Below the pieces are notes generated by a model. The model did no database searches, had not been told where the DNA came from, and saw only the letters and a program-made list of their open reading frames with translations. Both the position numbers and the translations under genes were made by a program. A stretch of 64,000 nucleotides of DNA, from positions 2,108,001-2,172,000 of the forward strand of contig NZ_CP030047.1 of NCBI RefSeq assembly GCF_015291625.1, given 5' to 3'. Positions 37,142-45,941 of the stretch are shown piece by piece; position 1 is the first letter of the stretch; each line of letters opens with the position of its first letter. Origin of the DNA: Bradyrhizobium sp. CCBAU 53421 (lineage in GTDB: Bacteria; Pseudomonadota; Alphaproteobacteria; Rhizobiales; Xanthobacteraceae).

Positions 37142-37189
37142 GCCGATTGAGCCCCACCCATCGGGACGGCATTCATTCCCCAGCCGTCC

Positions 37190-37208
37190 GATGTTACATT
37201 ATAACATC
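37190..37208 (-). promoter_or_regulatory. Zur/Fur-like palindrome upstream of the TonB receptor unit
   Basis: GATGTTA-CATTA-TAACATC is a perfect seven-base inverted repeat with a five-base centre, 49 bases upstream of the DUF2946 start. It resembles Zur boxes built on TGTTATAWTATAACA. It stands out in an otherwise GC-rich gap and would place the unit under zinc control. Confidence 0.65.
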
Positions 37209-37306
37209 GGAGGGGGGCCGCGATGTCAACGGTGGTTCAGGCACACAGTGTCGATCCGTTGCCGGTGTGTGATTGAAGCAACGGGCCGATCGGACGTTGA
37301 GCGGGT

Positions 37307-39370
37307 TCAGCGTCCCTCACGTAGCCAGGTTGCCGCGAACGCGCCGAGCAGCAGCAGCAGGCCGACCAGGCCGGCGAACATCGGCAGCACGCCGACGCCC
37401 TTGACCACGCTGGCGTCGCGCATCTTGACGCCGAGCCAGTTGTCGCCGCGGAAGATCGAGGACGCGCGCACCGGCACGATGCGCGGCATGTCGAGGCTCG
37501 ATCCGTCAACGACGCGCCGCGCGTCGCCGCCGGTCGCCTGCGCCAGCGGCTTCAGCATGTCGGTGGTCGAAGTGACCTCGGAGAATTCCTTCGGGTTGGT
37601 CGGGCCGACATTGATCAGCGCCTTCAGCGTGCCGTCGGTGGCCTGCCACAGGCCGAGCTCGTTCGCGGGCAATGTCGCGCGCCACTCGCCGGGATCGCCG
37701 GCGGTCAAGGTCAGTTCATGCGCGGCGCCGCTCGGCGATGTCACCGTGACCGGCGCGACGGTGTCGGCCATGGTCTGCCGCACCACCATGAGGTCCTTGC
37801 CCTGCACCTGCATGCGCAGCGCCTCTTCGTCGAGGTCGGGCTGCTTCATCAGCCAGTGCGACACCCGCCGCAACAGATCGAGATGCGGGCCGCCGCCTTC
37901 ATAGCCGCGCGCCCACAGCCAGATCTGGTCGGAGAGCAACAGCGCGACGCGGCCTTCGCCGAAGCGCGACAGCAGCAGCAGCGGCTTGCCGTCGGCGCCG
38001 GTCATGACCGGCGGGTTGATCGCGTTGCGGGTGTCGACGGTGCGGAAGAACCGGCTCCAATGCGGCGGCTCGGCATTCGAGCCTTCCAGCCCGCGGGTCA
38101 CCGGATGGCGTTTCCCGGCATCGCTGAGATGCGCGTAGAATGGCTTCTCGGTGACGCCGACCGGTTCGGCCGGCAGCACCGAATCCAGCGGCGTGCGCCA
38201 GATGCTGGTGGTCGAGGCGTAATCGGGGCCGGCCGAGACCAGCACTGCGCCGCCGGAGCGGACATAGCGCGCGATGTTGTCGAAATAGGCGATCGGCAGC
38301 ACGCCCTGGCGGGCGTAGCGATCGAAGATGATCAGCTGGAATTCGTTGATCTTCTGCTGGAACAGCTCGCGGGTCGGAAACGCGATCAGCGACAGCTCGT
38401 TGATCGGCGTGCCGTCCTGCTTCTCCGGCGGACGGAGAATCGTGAAGTGGACGAGATCGACGCTGGGGTCGGACTTCAACAGATTGCGCCAGGTCCGCTC
38501 GCCGGCATGCGGCTCGCCGGAAACCAGCAGCACGCGCAGCTTGTCGCGCACGCCGTCGATCGCGACCACGGCGCGGTTGTTGACCGGGGTCAGCTCGTTC
38601 TCGAGCGGCGAGGCCTCGATCTCGACGATGTTCGGGCCGGCATGCTTGATGTCGATATCGACACTCGAGGTCTGGCCTGATGTCATCGTGCGCTCGTTGA
38701 TCACCTCGCCGTCGCGGCGGATCGTGACCTTGGCGCGCTCGCCGCTGACGCCCTGGTCGTCGAGCCGGAAGGTGATGGTCTGGGTCTGGCCGACGATGCC
38801 GAAGCGCGGCGCGGCCGTGATCGCGATGCGGCGATCGCGCTCATCCTTGCGGCCGGTGATCAGAGCGTGCACCGGTGCCTGGAAGCCGAGCGCCTGCGTG
38901 TTGGCGGGAATGTCGTGGACGCGGCCGTCGGTGATCATGAACGCGCCGGCGACGCGCTCGACCGGAACATCCGACAATGCCGAGGTAAGCGCGCCGAACA
39001 GCTTGGTGCCGTCGGTTTCGCCGTCGGCCTGGCCGGCCTCGACGACGCGGACCTCGAGGCCCTTGATCTGCTTCAGGCTGTCGACCAGCGCCTGCCTTGC
39101 CTTGTCGGTCTCCTGGTTGCGCGTGCCGAAATTCTGGCTCGGGCTCTTGTCGACCACCACGGCGGCGACCGAGGTCAACGGCTCGCGGTCCTCGCGGGTG
39201 AAGGAAGGATTGGCCAGCGCGAGCAGGATCAGCGCCAGCGCGGCGACACGCACCGCGGCGCCGCGAGCGCGCGACAGCAACAGCAGTGCCGCGATGACCA
39301 CGATCGCACCGAGCGCGATCCACAGCACAATCGAGGGAACCAGCGGTGTGAACGCGATACCGTAGTTCAT
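37307..39370 (-). CDS. Membrane protein with glutamine-amidotransferase-like / VWA-like core
   Basis: This 687-residue protein has two N-terminal membrane helices (IVLWIALGAIVVIAALLLLS and the next LALILLALANPS) and one near the C-terminus (FAGLVGLLLLLGAFAATWL). Between them lies a large domain with AVVVDKSPSQNFG and FMITDGRVHD, recalling a VWA fold, then RVLLVSGEPHAGERTWRNLL and LLLLSRFGEGRVALLLSDQIW, recalling a class I amidotransferase-like fold. It is the last gene of the MoxR operon. Such proteins are conserved partners of MoxR/DUF58 with no proven activity. Confidence 0.85.
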   Translation of the reverse strand: MNYGIAFTPLVPSIVLWIALGAIVVIAALLLLSRARGAAVRVAALALILLALANPSFTREDREPLTSVAAVVVDKSPSQNFGTRNQETDKARQALVDSLKQIKGLEVRVVEAGQADGETDGTKLFGALTSALSDVPVERVAGAFMITDGRVHDIPANTQALGFQAPVHALITGRKDERDRRIAITAAPRFGIVGQTQTITFRLDDQGVSGERAKVTIRRDGEVINERTMTSGQTSSVDIDIKHAGPNIVEIEASPLENELTPVNNRAVVAIDGVRDKLRVLLVSGEPHAGERTWRNLLKSDPSVDLVHFTILRPPEKQDGTPINELSLIAFPTRELFQQKINEFQLIIFDRYARQGVLPIAYFDNIARYVRSGGAVLVSAGPDYASTTSIWRTPLDSVLPAEPVGVTEKPFYAHLSDAGKRHPVTRGLEGSNAEPPHWSRFFRTVDTRNAINPPVMTGADGKPLLLLSRFGEGRVALLLSDQIWLWARGYEGGGPHLDLLRRVSHWLMKQPDLDEEALRMQVQGKDLMVVRQTMADTVAPVTVTSPSGAAHELTLTAGDPGEWRATLPANELGLWQATDGTLKALINVGPTNPKEFSEVTSTTDMLKPLAQATGGDARRVVDGSSLDMPRIVPVRASSIFRGDNWLGVKMRDASVVKGVGVLPMFAGLVGLLLLLGAFAATWLREGR

Positions 39371-39371
39371 A

Positions 39372-42185
39372 TTATTGTCCCAGCCGCTCGATCAGGGCAG
39401 GCGCGTGCACCTGATCGGCCTTGTAGTTGCCGGTCAGCGTGTACATCACGATGTTGACGCCGGCGCGGAAGGCGAATTCGCGCTGGCGCGGCTCGCCCGG
39501 CGTCAGCGGCAGCATCGGCTGCCCATCGGGACGGATTGCCCAGGCGCCGGCAAGGTCGTTCGAGGTGATGATGATCGGCGAGACACCGTCGCCGCCGCGG
39601 GCCGGACGCTGCGCGCTCTCCTCGTCGTCCTCGCGCGGCAGCGCCTCGACCCAGGTCTGGCCCGAATTGAAGCGGCCGGGGAAGTCGCGCAGCAGGTAGA
39701 ACGTCTTGGTCAGCACGTGCTCGCGGGGCACCGGCTCGAGCTCGGGCACGTCGAGGGTCGACAGCAATTCGCGCAGCGTCTGCATGCCGGGCGTCTGCGA
39801 GGCGCCATTGTCGCCCGGCGGCGCCTCGACGGCGTCGCGGGTGTCGAAGATCACGGTGCCGCCCTGCTTCATGTAGGCGTCGATCTTGTTGATGGCGTCC
39901 TGTGGCGGCTTCGGCGCGCCGGGCACGATCGGCCAGTAGATCAGCGGGAAGAACGCCAGCTCGTCGCGCGCGGGATCGATGCCGACGGGATCGCCGGCTT
40001 CCAGCGCGGTGCGCTGGCCGAGGAACAGCGTCAGTCCGGACATCCCGGCCTTGACGATGGAATCGACGTCGGCATTGCCGGTCACGACATAGCCGAGCCG
40101 CGTCTGCGACACCGCCTTGATGGCGAAGTCGTCGCTGCTGCTGTTCTGCGCGCGGCTCGGCGAGGGCACCATCGCCGTCGCAAGGATGAAGGCCAAGACA
40201 AGCACCGCAGGCGCGGCGCGCCGCCGGATCAGCGCGGCGAGGCCGCCGCCGAGCATCGCCACCACGATCGCATCGAGCAGGAACAGCGCCAGCGCCGTCG
40301 AGAGCATGATGCCGCGCAGGTCACGCGGCTCGGTGTTGGTGTAGGTCGCATGCTTGGCGCGCAGGCCGGAGGTGTCGAGCGGCGCGATGCGATCGGCGGA
40401 GGCCAGCGTGTTGACCGCGATCGGGCTCTCGGCGGTGCCGTAGAAGCCGGGCGGATGGTCCGCGGTGCCGCGGTCGCGATAGTCCGCCGACATCGGCTTG
40501 GCGGTCGAGGGCGGCGGGCCGAACGCGCCGAAGCCGTCGAGCGTGCGCAGCGGCGCCACCGTCTCGGCGGTGGGATCGCTGGCGACGCCCGGGCCGGGCT
40601 TCGAGGTGTAGCCGGACATGTCGATCAGGCGGCGCAGCATCTCGACGAAGGTGCCGGACATCGGCAGGTCAGACCAGCGCATGTCGGCGCCGACATGGAA
40701 CAGGCTGACCACGCCTTTGCCGCGATGCTCGCCGGTGACCAGCGGCGTGCCGTCCTCGAGCGAGGCCCAGCTCTTGGTCGCGAGCACGGCGTCGGGCTCG
40801 GCCAGCACCTGGCGACTCACGGTGATGTCCTTCGGCACTGTGAGGCCCGTGAACGGGCCGTCGGCGGCGAACGAGGCCATGTGTTGCGGCTTCTCCCAGG
40901 TCAGGCTGCCGCCGAGCGTGCGTCCGCCGCGGCGCAGCTTGACGGGGACGAGGTCGTCATCGGCCTGGGCGAGGCGGGGGCCGGCAAAGCGCACCAGCAC
41001 GCCGCCTTGCTCGATCCAGGCGTTGAGCCGGTCGCGGATCTCCGGCGACAGCGTGCCGACATCCGCCATCACGATCATCGGCAGCCGCTGATCGAGGAAT
41101 TGCCCGATCACCTGTTGCGGCGCGCCGCGGTCGCCGAGCCTGACATCGGCGAACGGCGACAGCGCGCGGGACAGATAGAAGGTCGATGCCAGCAGCGGCT
41201 GCGCGGTGTCGTTGCTCGCGCCCGAGACCACGCCGATGGCGCGGCGGCGCCAGCGCCGGTCGAGCAGTTGCACGGCGCCGGCGGAATGCTCGCCGGCAAT
41301 TTCCAGCCGTGAGATGTCGTTGCGCAGTTCGACCGGAAGATCGAAGGCGGCTTCGGTCTCGCGGTCCTGCGGGCCGAATGTGTAGCGGGCCTCGCCGATC
41401 GGCGAGCCCTTGGCATCGACCGCGCGCACCGTTCCGGCCGCGATGCCGCTCTCGGTGCGCAGCACCTTCACGGTCATCTTGGCGGCGGCGTTCTCGGCCG
41501 CGACCAGCGCCTGCGCTGATTGCGCGCCGCCGGCATAGATCGTCAGATTGCGGCTCTCGATCACCCTGCCGAGACCTTCGGTGAACTCGCTGCCGCGTCC
41601 GGTGTCGACGCCGTCGGACAGCCAGGCGATGTCGCAGTCGCAGGTGGATTTGAGGAAACGTCCAAGCGTCGCCAGGGTTTCAACGCGATCGATCGAGTAG
41701 GGCTTCGGCGCAAGCTGGCGCAACGCGACGCGCGCGGCGCCGGCCGGCATCAGCGTGATGTCGCGCGCAGGCTCGGACAGCGGCACCAGCGCGACGCCGC
41801 GGCGGTCGCTGTCGGCATTGGTGATCAGTTCGTCCGCGGCCCTGATCCGCGCGTCCCAGCTCGAGGCGGCGCTCCAGCCGTCGTCGAGCAGGATCATCAG
41901 CGGCTGCTTGCCGGCGGCAACGCCGGTCTGCGGATTCCAGATCGGCCCCGCAGCGGCGAAGATGACCAGCGCGGCGGCGGCGAGCCGCAGCAGCGTCAGC
42001 CACCACGGCGTGCGCGACGGCGTCTCCTCCTTGGGCGCGATGTCGAACAGCAGGCGCGTCGGCGGGAATTCGACCCGGCGCGGCCGCGGCGGCATCACGC
42101 GCAAGAGCCACCACAGCACCGGCAGGCTGACCAGCCCCAGCAGCAGCAGCGGTTCGGCGAAGGAGAGCGGAAGGCCTGCGATCAT
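39372..42185 (-). CDS. BatA-like / DUF4159 membrane protein
   Basis: This 937-residue protein fuses an N-terminal BatA-type region (two membrane helices, PLLLLGLVSLPVLWWLLRVM and the block RRVEFPPTRLLFDIAPKEET) to a VWA-like segment (LMILLDDGWSAASSW). A central part follows, then a membrane pair near residues 635-690, and a C-terminal DUF4159 domain (about 700-930) containing DELAFFPLIYWPIVPG and GGTVIFDTRDA. It overlaps the DUF58 stop by four bases (ATGA). It probably forms an envelope complex with its operon partners. Its substrate is unknown. Confidence 0.87.
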   Translation of the reverse strand: MIAGLPLSFAEPLLLLGLVSLPVLWWLLRVMPPRPRRVEFPPTRLLFDIAPKEETPSRTPWWLTLLRLAAAALVIFAAAGPIWNPQTGVAAGKQPLMILLDDGWSAASSWDARIRAADELITNADSDRRGVALVPLSEPARDITLMPAGAARVALRQLAPKPYSIDRVETLATLGRFLKSTCDCDIAWLSDGVDTGRGSEFTEGLGRVIESRNLTIYAGGAQSAQALVAAENAAAKMTVKVLRTESGIAAGTVRAVDAKGSPIGEARYTFGPQDRETEAAFDLPVELRNDISRLEIAGEHSAGAVQLLDRRWRRRAIGVVSGASNDTAQPLLASTFYLSRALSPFADVRLGDRGAPQQVIGQFLDQRLPMIVMADVGTLSPEIRDRLNAWIEQGGVLVRFAGPRLAQADDDLVPVKLRRGGRTLGGSLTWEKPQHMASFAADGPFTGLTVPKDITVSRQVLAEPDAVLATKSWASLEDGTPLVTGEHRGKGVVSLFHVGADMRWSDLPMSGTFVEMLRRLIDMSGYTSKPGPGVASDPTAETVAPLRTLDGFGAFGPPPSTAKPMSADYRDRGTADHPPGFYGTAESPIAVNTLASADRIAPLDTSGLRAKHATYTNTEPRDLRGIMLSTALALFLLDAIVVAMLGGGLAALIRRRAAPAVLVLAFILATAMVPSPSRAQNSSSDDFAIKAVSQTRLGYVVTGNADVDSIVKAGMSGLTLFLGQRTALEAGDPVGIDPARDELAFFPLIYWPIVPGAPKPPQDAINKIDAYMKQGGTVIFDTRDAVEAPPGDNGASQTPGMQTLRELLSTLDVPELEPVPREHVLTKTFYLLRDFPGRFNSGQTWVEALPREDDEESAQRPARGGDGVSPIIITSNDLAGAWAIRPDGQPMLPLTPGEPRQREFAFRAGVNIVMYTLTGNYKADQVHAPALIERLGQ

Positions 42186-43126
42186 GCGCTGCGTCCCGCC
42201 TTGACGGTTGAGCGGCCGCCGCCCTTGCTCACCATCATGCCGGCGTGCAGGAACAGCAGCAGCTCGGCCGCGGAGCGGCTGGTGGTGTGGGTCGAGAACA
42301 GCCAGTCGAGCCGGTTGGTCTCGGCACGGATCTGGTCGCGATGCAGCGCGACGCGGGCGACATAGTCGTTTGCCCAGCTCTCGGCGCGGCCCGCGGTGAT
42401 GGCGCTGCCGGCCTCCGGCTCGACGAATTCGACGCGGCCCGAATAAGGGAAGGTCTCTTCAGCGGGATCGACGACCTGGATCATGGTGCCGTGCGCGCCG
42501 GAGGACGAAAGCCCGCCCAGCATCGCCGTGATCTCCGCGATCGGCGACCAGAAATCCGACAGCACGACGATCTCGGCCAGCGACGACGGCACGAAGGACG
42601 GCGGCAGGCTCGCCCGCGTCTTCTCGTCGTGCAACATCGCTTCCGCCATCTTGTCGATCACGTTGAGGCTTGCGGTCGGGTTCATCAGGCCAGGAATGCC
42701 GACGCGTTCGCCGCCCGTAACGAGCAACTCGGCAAGCGCGAAGGCGACGATCAGCCCGCGCTCCAGCTTGGAGTCGCGCGCCTCGCGCGAGGCAAACGCC
42801 ATCGAGGGCGAGCGGTCGGGCCAGATCCAGACGGTGTGCGCGGCCTCCCACTCCTGCTCGCGGACATAGAGATGGTCGTCGCGCGCCGAGCGGCGCCAGT
42901 CGACGCGCTGCGACGGCTCGCCGGAGACGAAGCGGCGGTACTGCCAGAAATTCTCGCCCGAGCCGGCGCGGCGGCGGCCGTGCAGGCCGTGGATGACGTT
43001 GGCGGCGACACGGCGAGCCTCAAGCACCAGACGCGGCAGCGATGCGGCGAGCGTTCGGCTTTCGCCATCGGCACGTCGAACCGCAAGGATCTCCTCGTTC
43101 TGGTGCCTGTTGTCTGCTGCCATCAA
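42182..43126 (-). CDS. DUF58 domain protein
   Basis: This 314-residue protein contains the DUF58 block: GLHGRRRAGSGENFWQYRRF, SGEPSQRVDWRRSARDDHLY, VREQEWEAAHTVWIWPDRSP. That region is always next to MoxR ATPases and precedes a VWA-like fold. No membrane helix is obvious. It overlaps both neighbours by four bases, so the operon is tightly coupled. Its function is inferred only by association with MoxR-type chaperone systems. Confidence 0.9.
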   Translation of the reverse strand: MMAADNRHQNEEILAVRRADGESRTLAASLPRLVLEARRVAANVIHGLHGRRRAGSGENFWQYRRFVSGEPSQRVDWRRSARDDHLYVREQEWEAAHTVWIWPDRSPSMAFASREARDSKLERGLIVAFALAELLVTGGERVGIPGLMNPTASLNVIDKMAEAMLHDEKTRASLPPSFVPSSLAEIVVLSDFWSPIAEITAMLGGLSSSGAHGTMIQVVDPAEETFPYSGRVEFVEPEAGSAITAGRAESWANDYVARVALHRDQIRAETNRLDWLFSTHTTSRSAAELLLFLHAGMMVSKGGGRSTVKAGRSA

Positions 43127-44127
43127 CCGATCCGCGTCTTCAGCTGCTTGATCACGTCAGGAATGGTGCGGCCCTCGGCGCGGGCCGAGAAGGTCAGCGC
43201 CATGCGATGCTTGAGCACGGGCTCGGCAAGGTCGAGCACATCGTCGATCGACGGCGCGAGCCTGCCGTCGAGCAGCGCGCGGGCGCGCACCGCGAGCATC
43301 AGGGCCTGGCTGGCGCGGGGACCGGGTCCCCAGGCGATCAGCTTGCCGGCCTCGCCGCCCTCGGTGCCGGGGCGCGCGGCGCGCACCAGCGTCAGGATCG
43401 CCTCGACCACGGAATCGCCGACCGGCAGGCGCCGCACCAGGCGCTGCGCCGTGAGCAGCGTCTCCGCGTCCATCGACGGCTTGGCCGATGCCTCTTCGGC
43501 GCCGGTGGTCTCGAACAGGATGCGCCGCTCGGCGTCGCGATCGGGATAGTCGACGTCGATTTCCATCAGGAAGCGGTCGAGCTGCGCCTCGGGCAGCGGA
43601 TAGGTGCCTTCCTGCTCGAGCGGGTTCTGCGTCGCGAGCACGTGGAACGGCTTCGGCAGATCGTGCCGCGCACCGGCAATGGTGATGTGCTGCTCCTGCA
43701 TGGCTTGCAGCAGCGCAGATTGAGTGCGCGGGCTGGCGCGGTTGATCTCGTCGGCCATCAAGAGCTGCGCGAACACCGGACCCGAGATGAAGCGGAACGA
43801 GCGTTTGCCGGCCGAGCTCTCGTCGAGCACTTCGGCGCCGAGAATGTCCGACGGCATTAGGTCGGGCGTGAACTGGATGCGCTTGGCGTCGAGCCCGAGC
43901 GTGACGCCGAGCGTCTCGACCAGCTTGGTCTTGGCGAGGCCGGGCACGCCGATCAGCAGCGCATGGCCGCCGGACAGGATCGTCACCAGGGTGTTTTCGA
44001 TCACCTGGTCCTGGCCGAAAATGACCGTGGACACCGCTTCCTTGGCGGCCTTGATCTGGCCCGCGACCTGTTCGGCCGAACGGACGATCACATCCTCCAG
44101 TTTCTCGACGCTGTCTGCACCGGCCAT
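43123..44127 (-). CDS. MoxR-family AAA+ ATPase
   Basis: This 334-residue AAA+ ATPase has Walker A GVPGLAKT (residues about 60-67), Walker B LLMADEINRASPR, and sensor and lid regions ending in FSARAEGRTIPDVIKQL. MoxR ATPases act as chaperones that insert metals or assemble complexes, usually with DUF58 and VWA proteins, which are exactly the next genes here. It is the first gene of the operon. The upstream 229-base gap faces the DUF1285 gene and should hold both promoters. Confidence 0.93.
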   Translation of the reverse strand: MAGADSVEKLEDVIVRSAEQVAGQIKAAKEAVSTVIFGQDQVIENTLVTILSGGHALLIGVPGLAKTKLVETLGVTLGLDAKRIQFTPDLMPSDILGAEVLDESSAGKRSFRFISGPVFAQLLMADEINRASPRTQSALLQAMQEQHITIAGARHDLPKPFHVLATQNPLEQEGTYPLPEAQLDRFLMEIDVDYPDRDAERRILFETTGAEEASAKPSMDAETLLTAQRLVRRLPVGDSVVEAILTLVRAARPGTEGGEAGKLIAWGPGPRASQALMLAVRARALLDGRLAPSIDDVLDLAEPVLKHRMALTFSARAEGRTIPDVIKQLKTRIG

Positions 44128-44356
44128 TCGATCCGCTCCTTCTTGACGATGCGTGCGATTCCCGCGTCGTCACCACATGGCTCGCATGCTAAACCTGTGC
44201 GAAGGCCATGTATTCGTTGAATTAAACTATCCCCACCTTATCGGTATTTCAGGGTATGAACGGCATCACGATGTGGCGAGAATGTCATCCCGACCACATC
44301 TCACGATATGTGCACCAAACGTGCCAGATTGAAGGTAGGAAACTTTAAGGCAAACA

Positions 44357-45013
44357 ATGGCGAAGCAAGGGCAGAGCGATTCCGGCAGTGAAACTACGGG
44401 CCCTGGAACGAGGGGCCTCGGAGGCAAGGGCCTCGAAGGACTGACCACTGCCGCCAATCAAGCCGCGACATCGGGTCCAGCCGGACGCAAGGGCCTGCCG
44501 CCGGTTCATCTATGGAATCCGCCGTTCTGCGGTGATCTCGACATGCGAATCGCGCCCGACGGCACCTGGTTCTACATGGGAACGCCGATCGGCCGTCCCG
44601 CGCTGGTGCGGCTGTTCTCCACGATCCTGAAGCGCGAGGACGGCAAGCACTTTCTCGTGACACCGGTGGAGAAGGTCGGCATCCGCGTCGATGACGCGCC
44701 GTTCCTCGCCGTGGAAATGCAGACGGACGAAGACGCGCGCGGCCGGTTGCTCAGGTTCCGCACCAATGTCGACGACTGGGTCGATTGCGAGAAGGGCCAC
44801 GGCCTCAGATTCGAGGCCGCCGAGGATGGCGGCTTGACGCCCTATCTGCATGTCCGCGCCGACCTGTGGGCGAAGGTCACTCGCGCGCTCTACTACGATC
44901 TGGTTGACATGGGCGAGGAGCGGATGGTCGATGGTCAGGAGATGTTCGGCATCGAGTCCGGCGGCGAGTTCTTCGCGATGGCCGATGCCAGCCAGGTGAG
45001 GGGCGCACTTTGA
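44357..45013 (+). CDS. DUF1285 family protein
   Basis: This 218-residue protein has a disordered Gly/Ser-rich N-terminus (residues 1-45) and then the DUF1285 fold: PPVHLWNPPFCGDLDMRIAP, DGTWFYMGTPIGRPALVRLF and later DDWVDCEKGHGLRFEA. The family has no membrane segment and no proven function. It is the first gene of a plus-strand unit (DUF1285-Nudix-DUF6111-pcnB-TSUP) in which every neighbour overlaps. An AAGG ribosome-binding site precedes the ATG. Confidence 0.88.
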   Translation: MAKQGQSDSGSETTGPGTRGLGGKGLEGLTTAANQAATSGPAGRKGLPPVHLWNPPFCGDLDMRIAPDGTWFYMGTPIGRPALVRLFSTILKREDGKHFLVTPVEKVGIRVDDAPFLAVEMQTDEDARGRLLRFRTNVDDWVDCEKGHGLRFEAAEDGGLTPYLHVRADLWAKVTRALYYDLVDMGEERMVDGQEMFGIESGGEFFAMADASQVRGAL

Positions 45014-45681
45014 ACGAGCCGTTGCTGAAGGTGAAGCCGGCGACGATCAGCTCGACGGAATTCTTCGCGCGAGCCGGCACGCGGCTCAATTTCGAAGTGC
45101 CGCCGGGCCTGGTCGATCCGCATATCATTCCGCGCACCGGAGATTCCGGCAACGATCGCATGCTCGAGATCGTTGCCCAGGAGCAGCCGGTGCGGCCGGC
45201 CGCGGTGCTGATCCCGGTGGTCGATCATCCCGAGCCGACCGTGCTGTTGACACAGCGCTCGCCCAATCTGTCGAGCCATGCCGGCCAGATCTCGTTTCCC
45301 GGCGGCAAGATCGACGCCACCGACGCCTCGCCGCTCGACGCGGCGCTGCGCGAAGCCTGTGAAGAAGTCGGGCTGAAGCGGGAATTCATCGACCCTGTCG
45401 GCTATCTCGACCTTTATGGCACTGCGTTCGGCTTCCGCATCCTGCCGACGGTCGCCAAGGTGAAGCCGGGATTCACCTTGGAGATCAACGAGGCCGAGGT
45501 CGTCGATGCGTTCGAGGTGCCGCTCGCCTTCCTGATGAACCCCGAGAATCATCAGATCCACACCAAGGAATTCCGCGGCATGGACCGGTCCTACTACGCG
45601 ATGCCGTTCGCCGAGCGCTACATCTGGGGCGCGACCGCGGGAATCCTGCGGGTGCTGTATGAGCGGATCTATCTGTCATGA
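45010..45681 (+). CDS. CoA-type Nudix pyrophosphatase
   Basis: This 223-residue Nudix protein of the CoA-diphosphatase subgroup cleaves CoA derivatives to phosphopantetheine and adenosine phosphate. The NuCoA motif LLTQRSPNLSSHAGQISFPG directly precedes the Nudix box GGKIDATD...LREACEEVGL (residues about 97-122). The first acidic residue of the box is Asp rather than Glu, which I believe is tolerated in this subgroup. The stop overlaps the next ATG. Confidence 0.9.
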   Translation: MNEPLLKVKPATISSTEFFARAGTRLNFEVPPGLVDPHIIPRTGDSGNDRMLEIVAQEQPVRPAAVLIPVVDHPEPTVLLTQRSPNLSSHAGQISFPGGKIDATDASPLDAALREACEEVGLKREFIDPVGYLDLYGTAFGFRILPTVAKVKPGFTLEINEAEVVDAFEVPLAFLMNPENHQIHTKEFRGMDRSYYAMPFAERYIWGATAGILRVLYERIYLS

Positions 45682-45941
45682 TCCGCACGGTGTTGACCGA
45701 GATCGGAATCTTTCTGATCCCCTTCGCGGTCTATGCCATCTTCCTTATCGCGACGCGGTCCGGCGTGACGCTGCCGGCATCATGGCCGCTCGACATGATC
45801 GCGAAGCTGACGCTGGCGGCGCTGGTGATGGTGATCGTGAGCTTCGTGCTGCTCGCCGAATTGACCGGCGCGCCGCCGAACTCGACCTACGTTCCCGCCC
45901 ATATCGAGAACGGCAGGCTGGTGCCGGGAGCTGAGAAATGA
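45678..45941 (+). CDS. DUF6111-like small membrane protein
   Basis: This 87-residue protein has two membrane helices (EIGIFLIPFAVYAIFLIATR and AKLTLAALVMVIVSFVLLAE) and a short polar tail. It matches what I know of the DUF6111 family, found between Nudix and pcnB genes in this order of bacteria. Its start and stop both overlap neighbours by four bases, which argues that it is a real gene. The function is unknown. Confidence 0.85.
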   Translation: MIRTVLTEIGIFLIPFAVYAIFLIATRSGVTLPASWPLDMIAKLTLAALVMVIVSFVLLAELTGAPPNSTYVPAHIENGRLVPGAEK

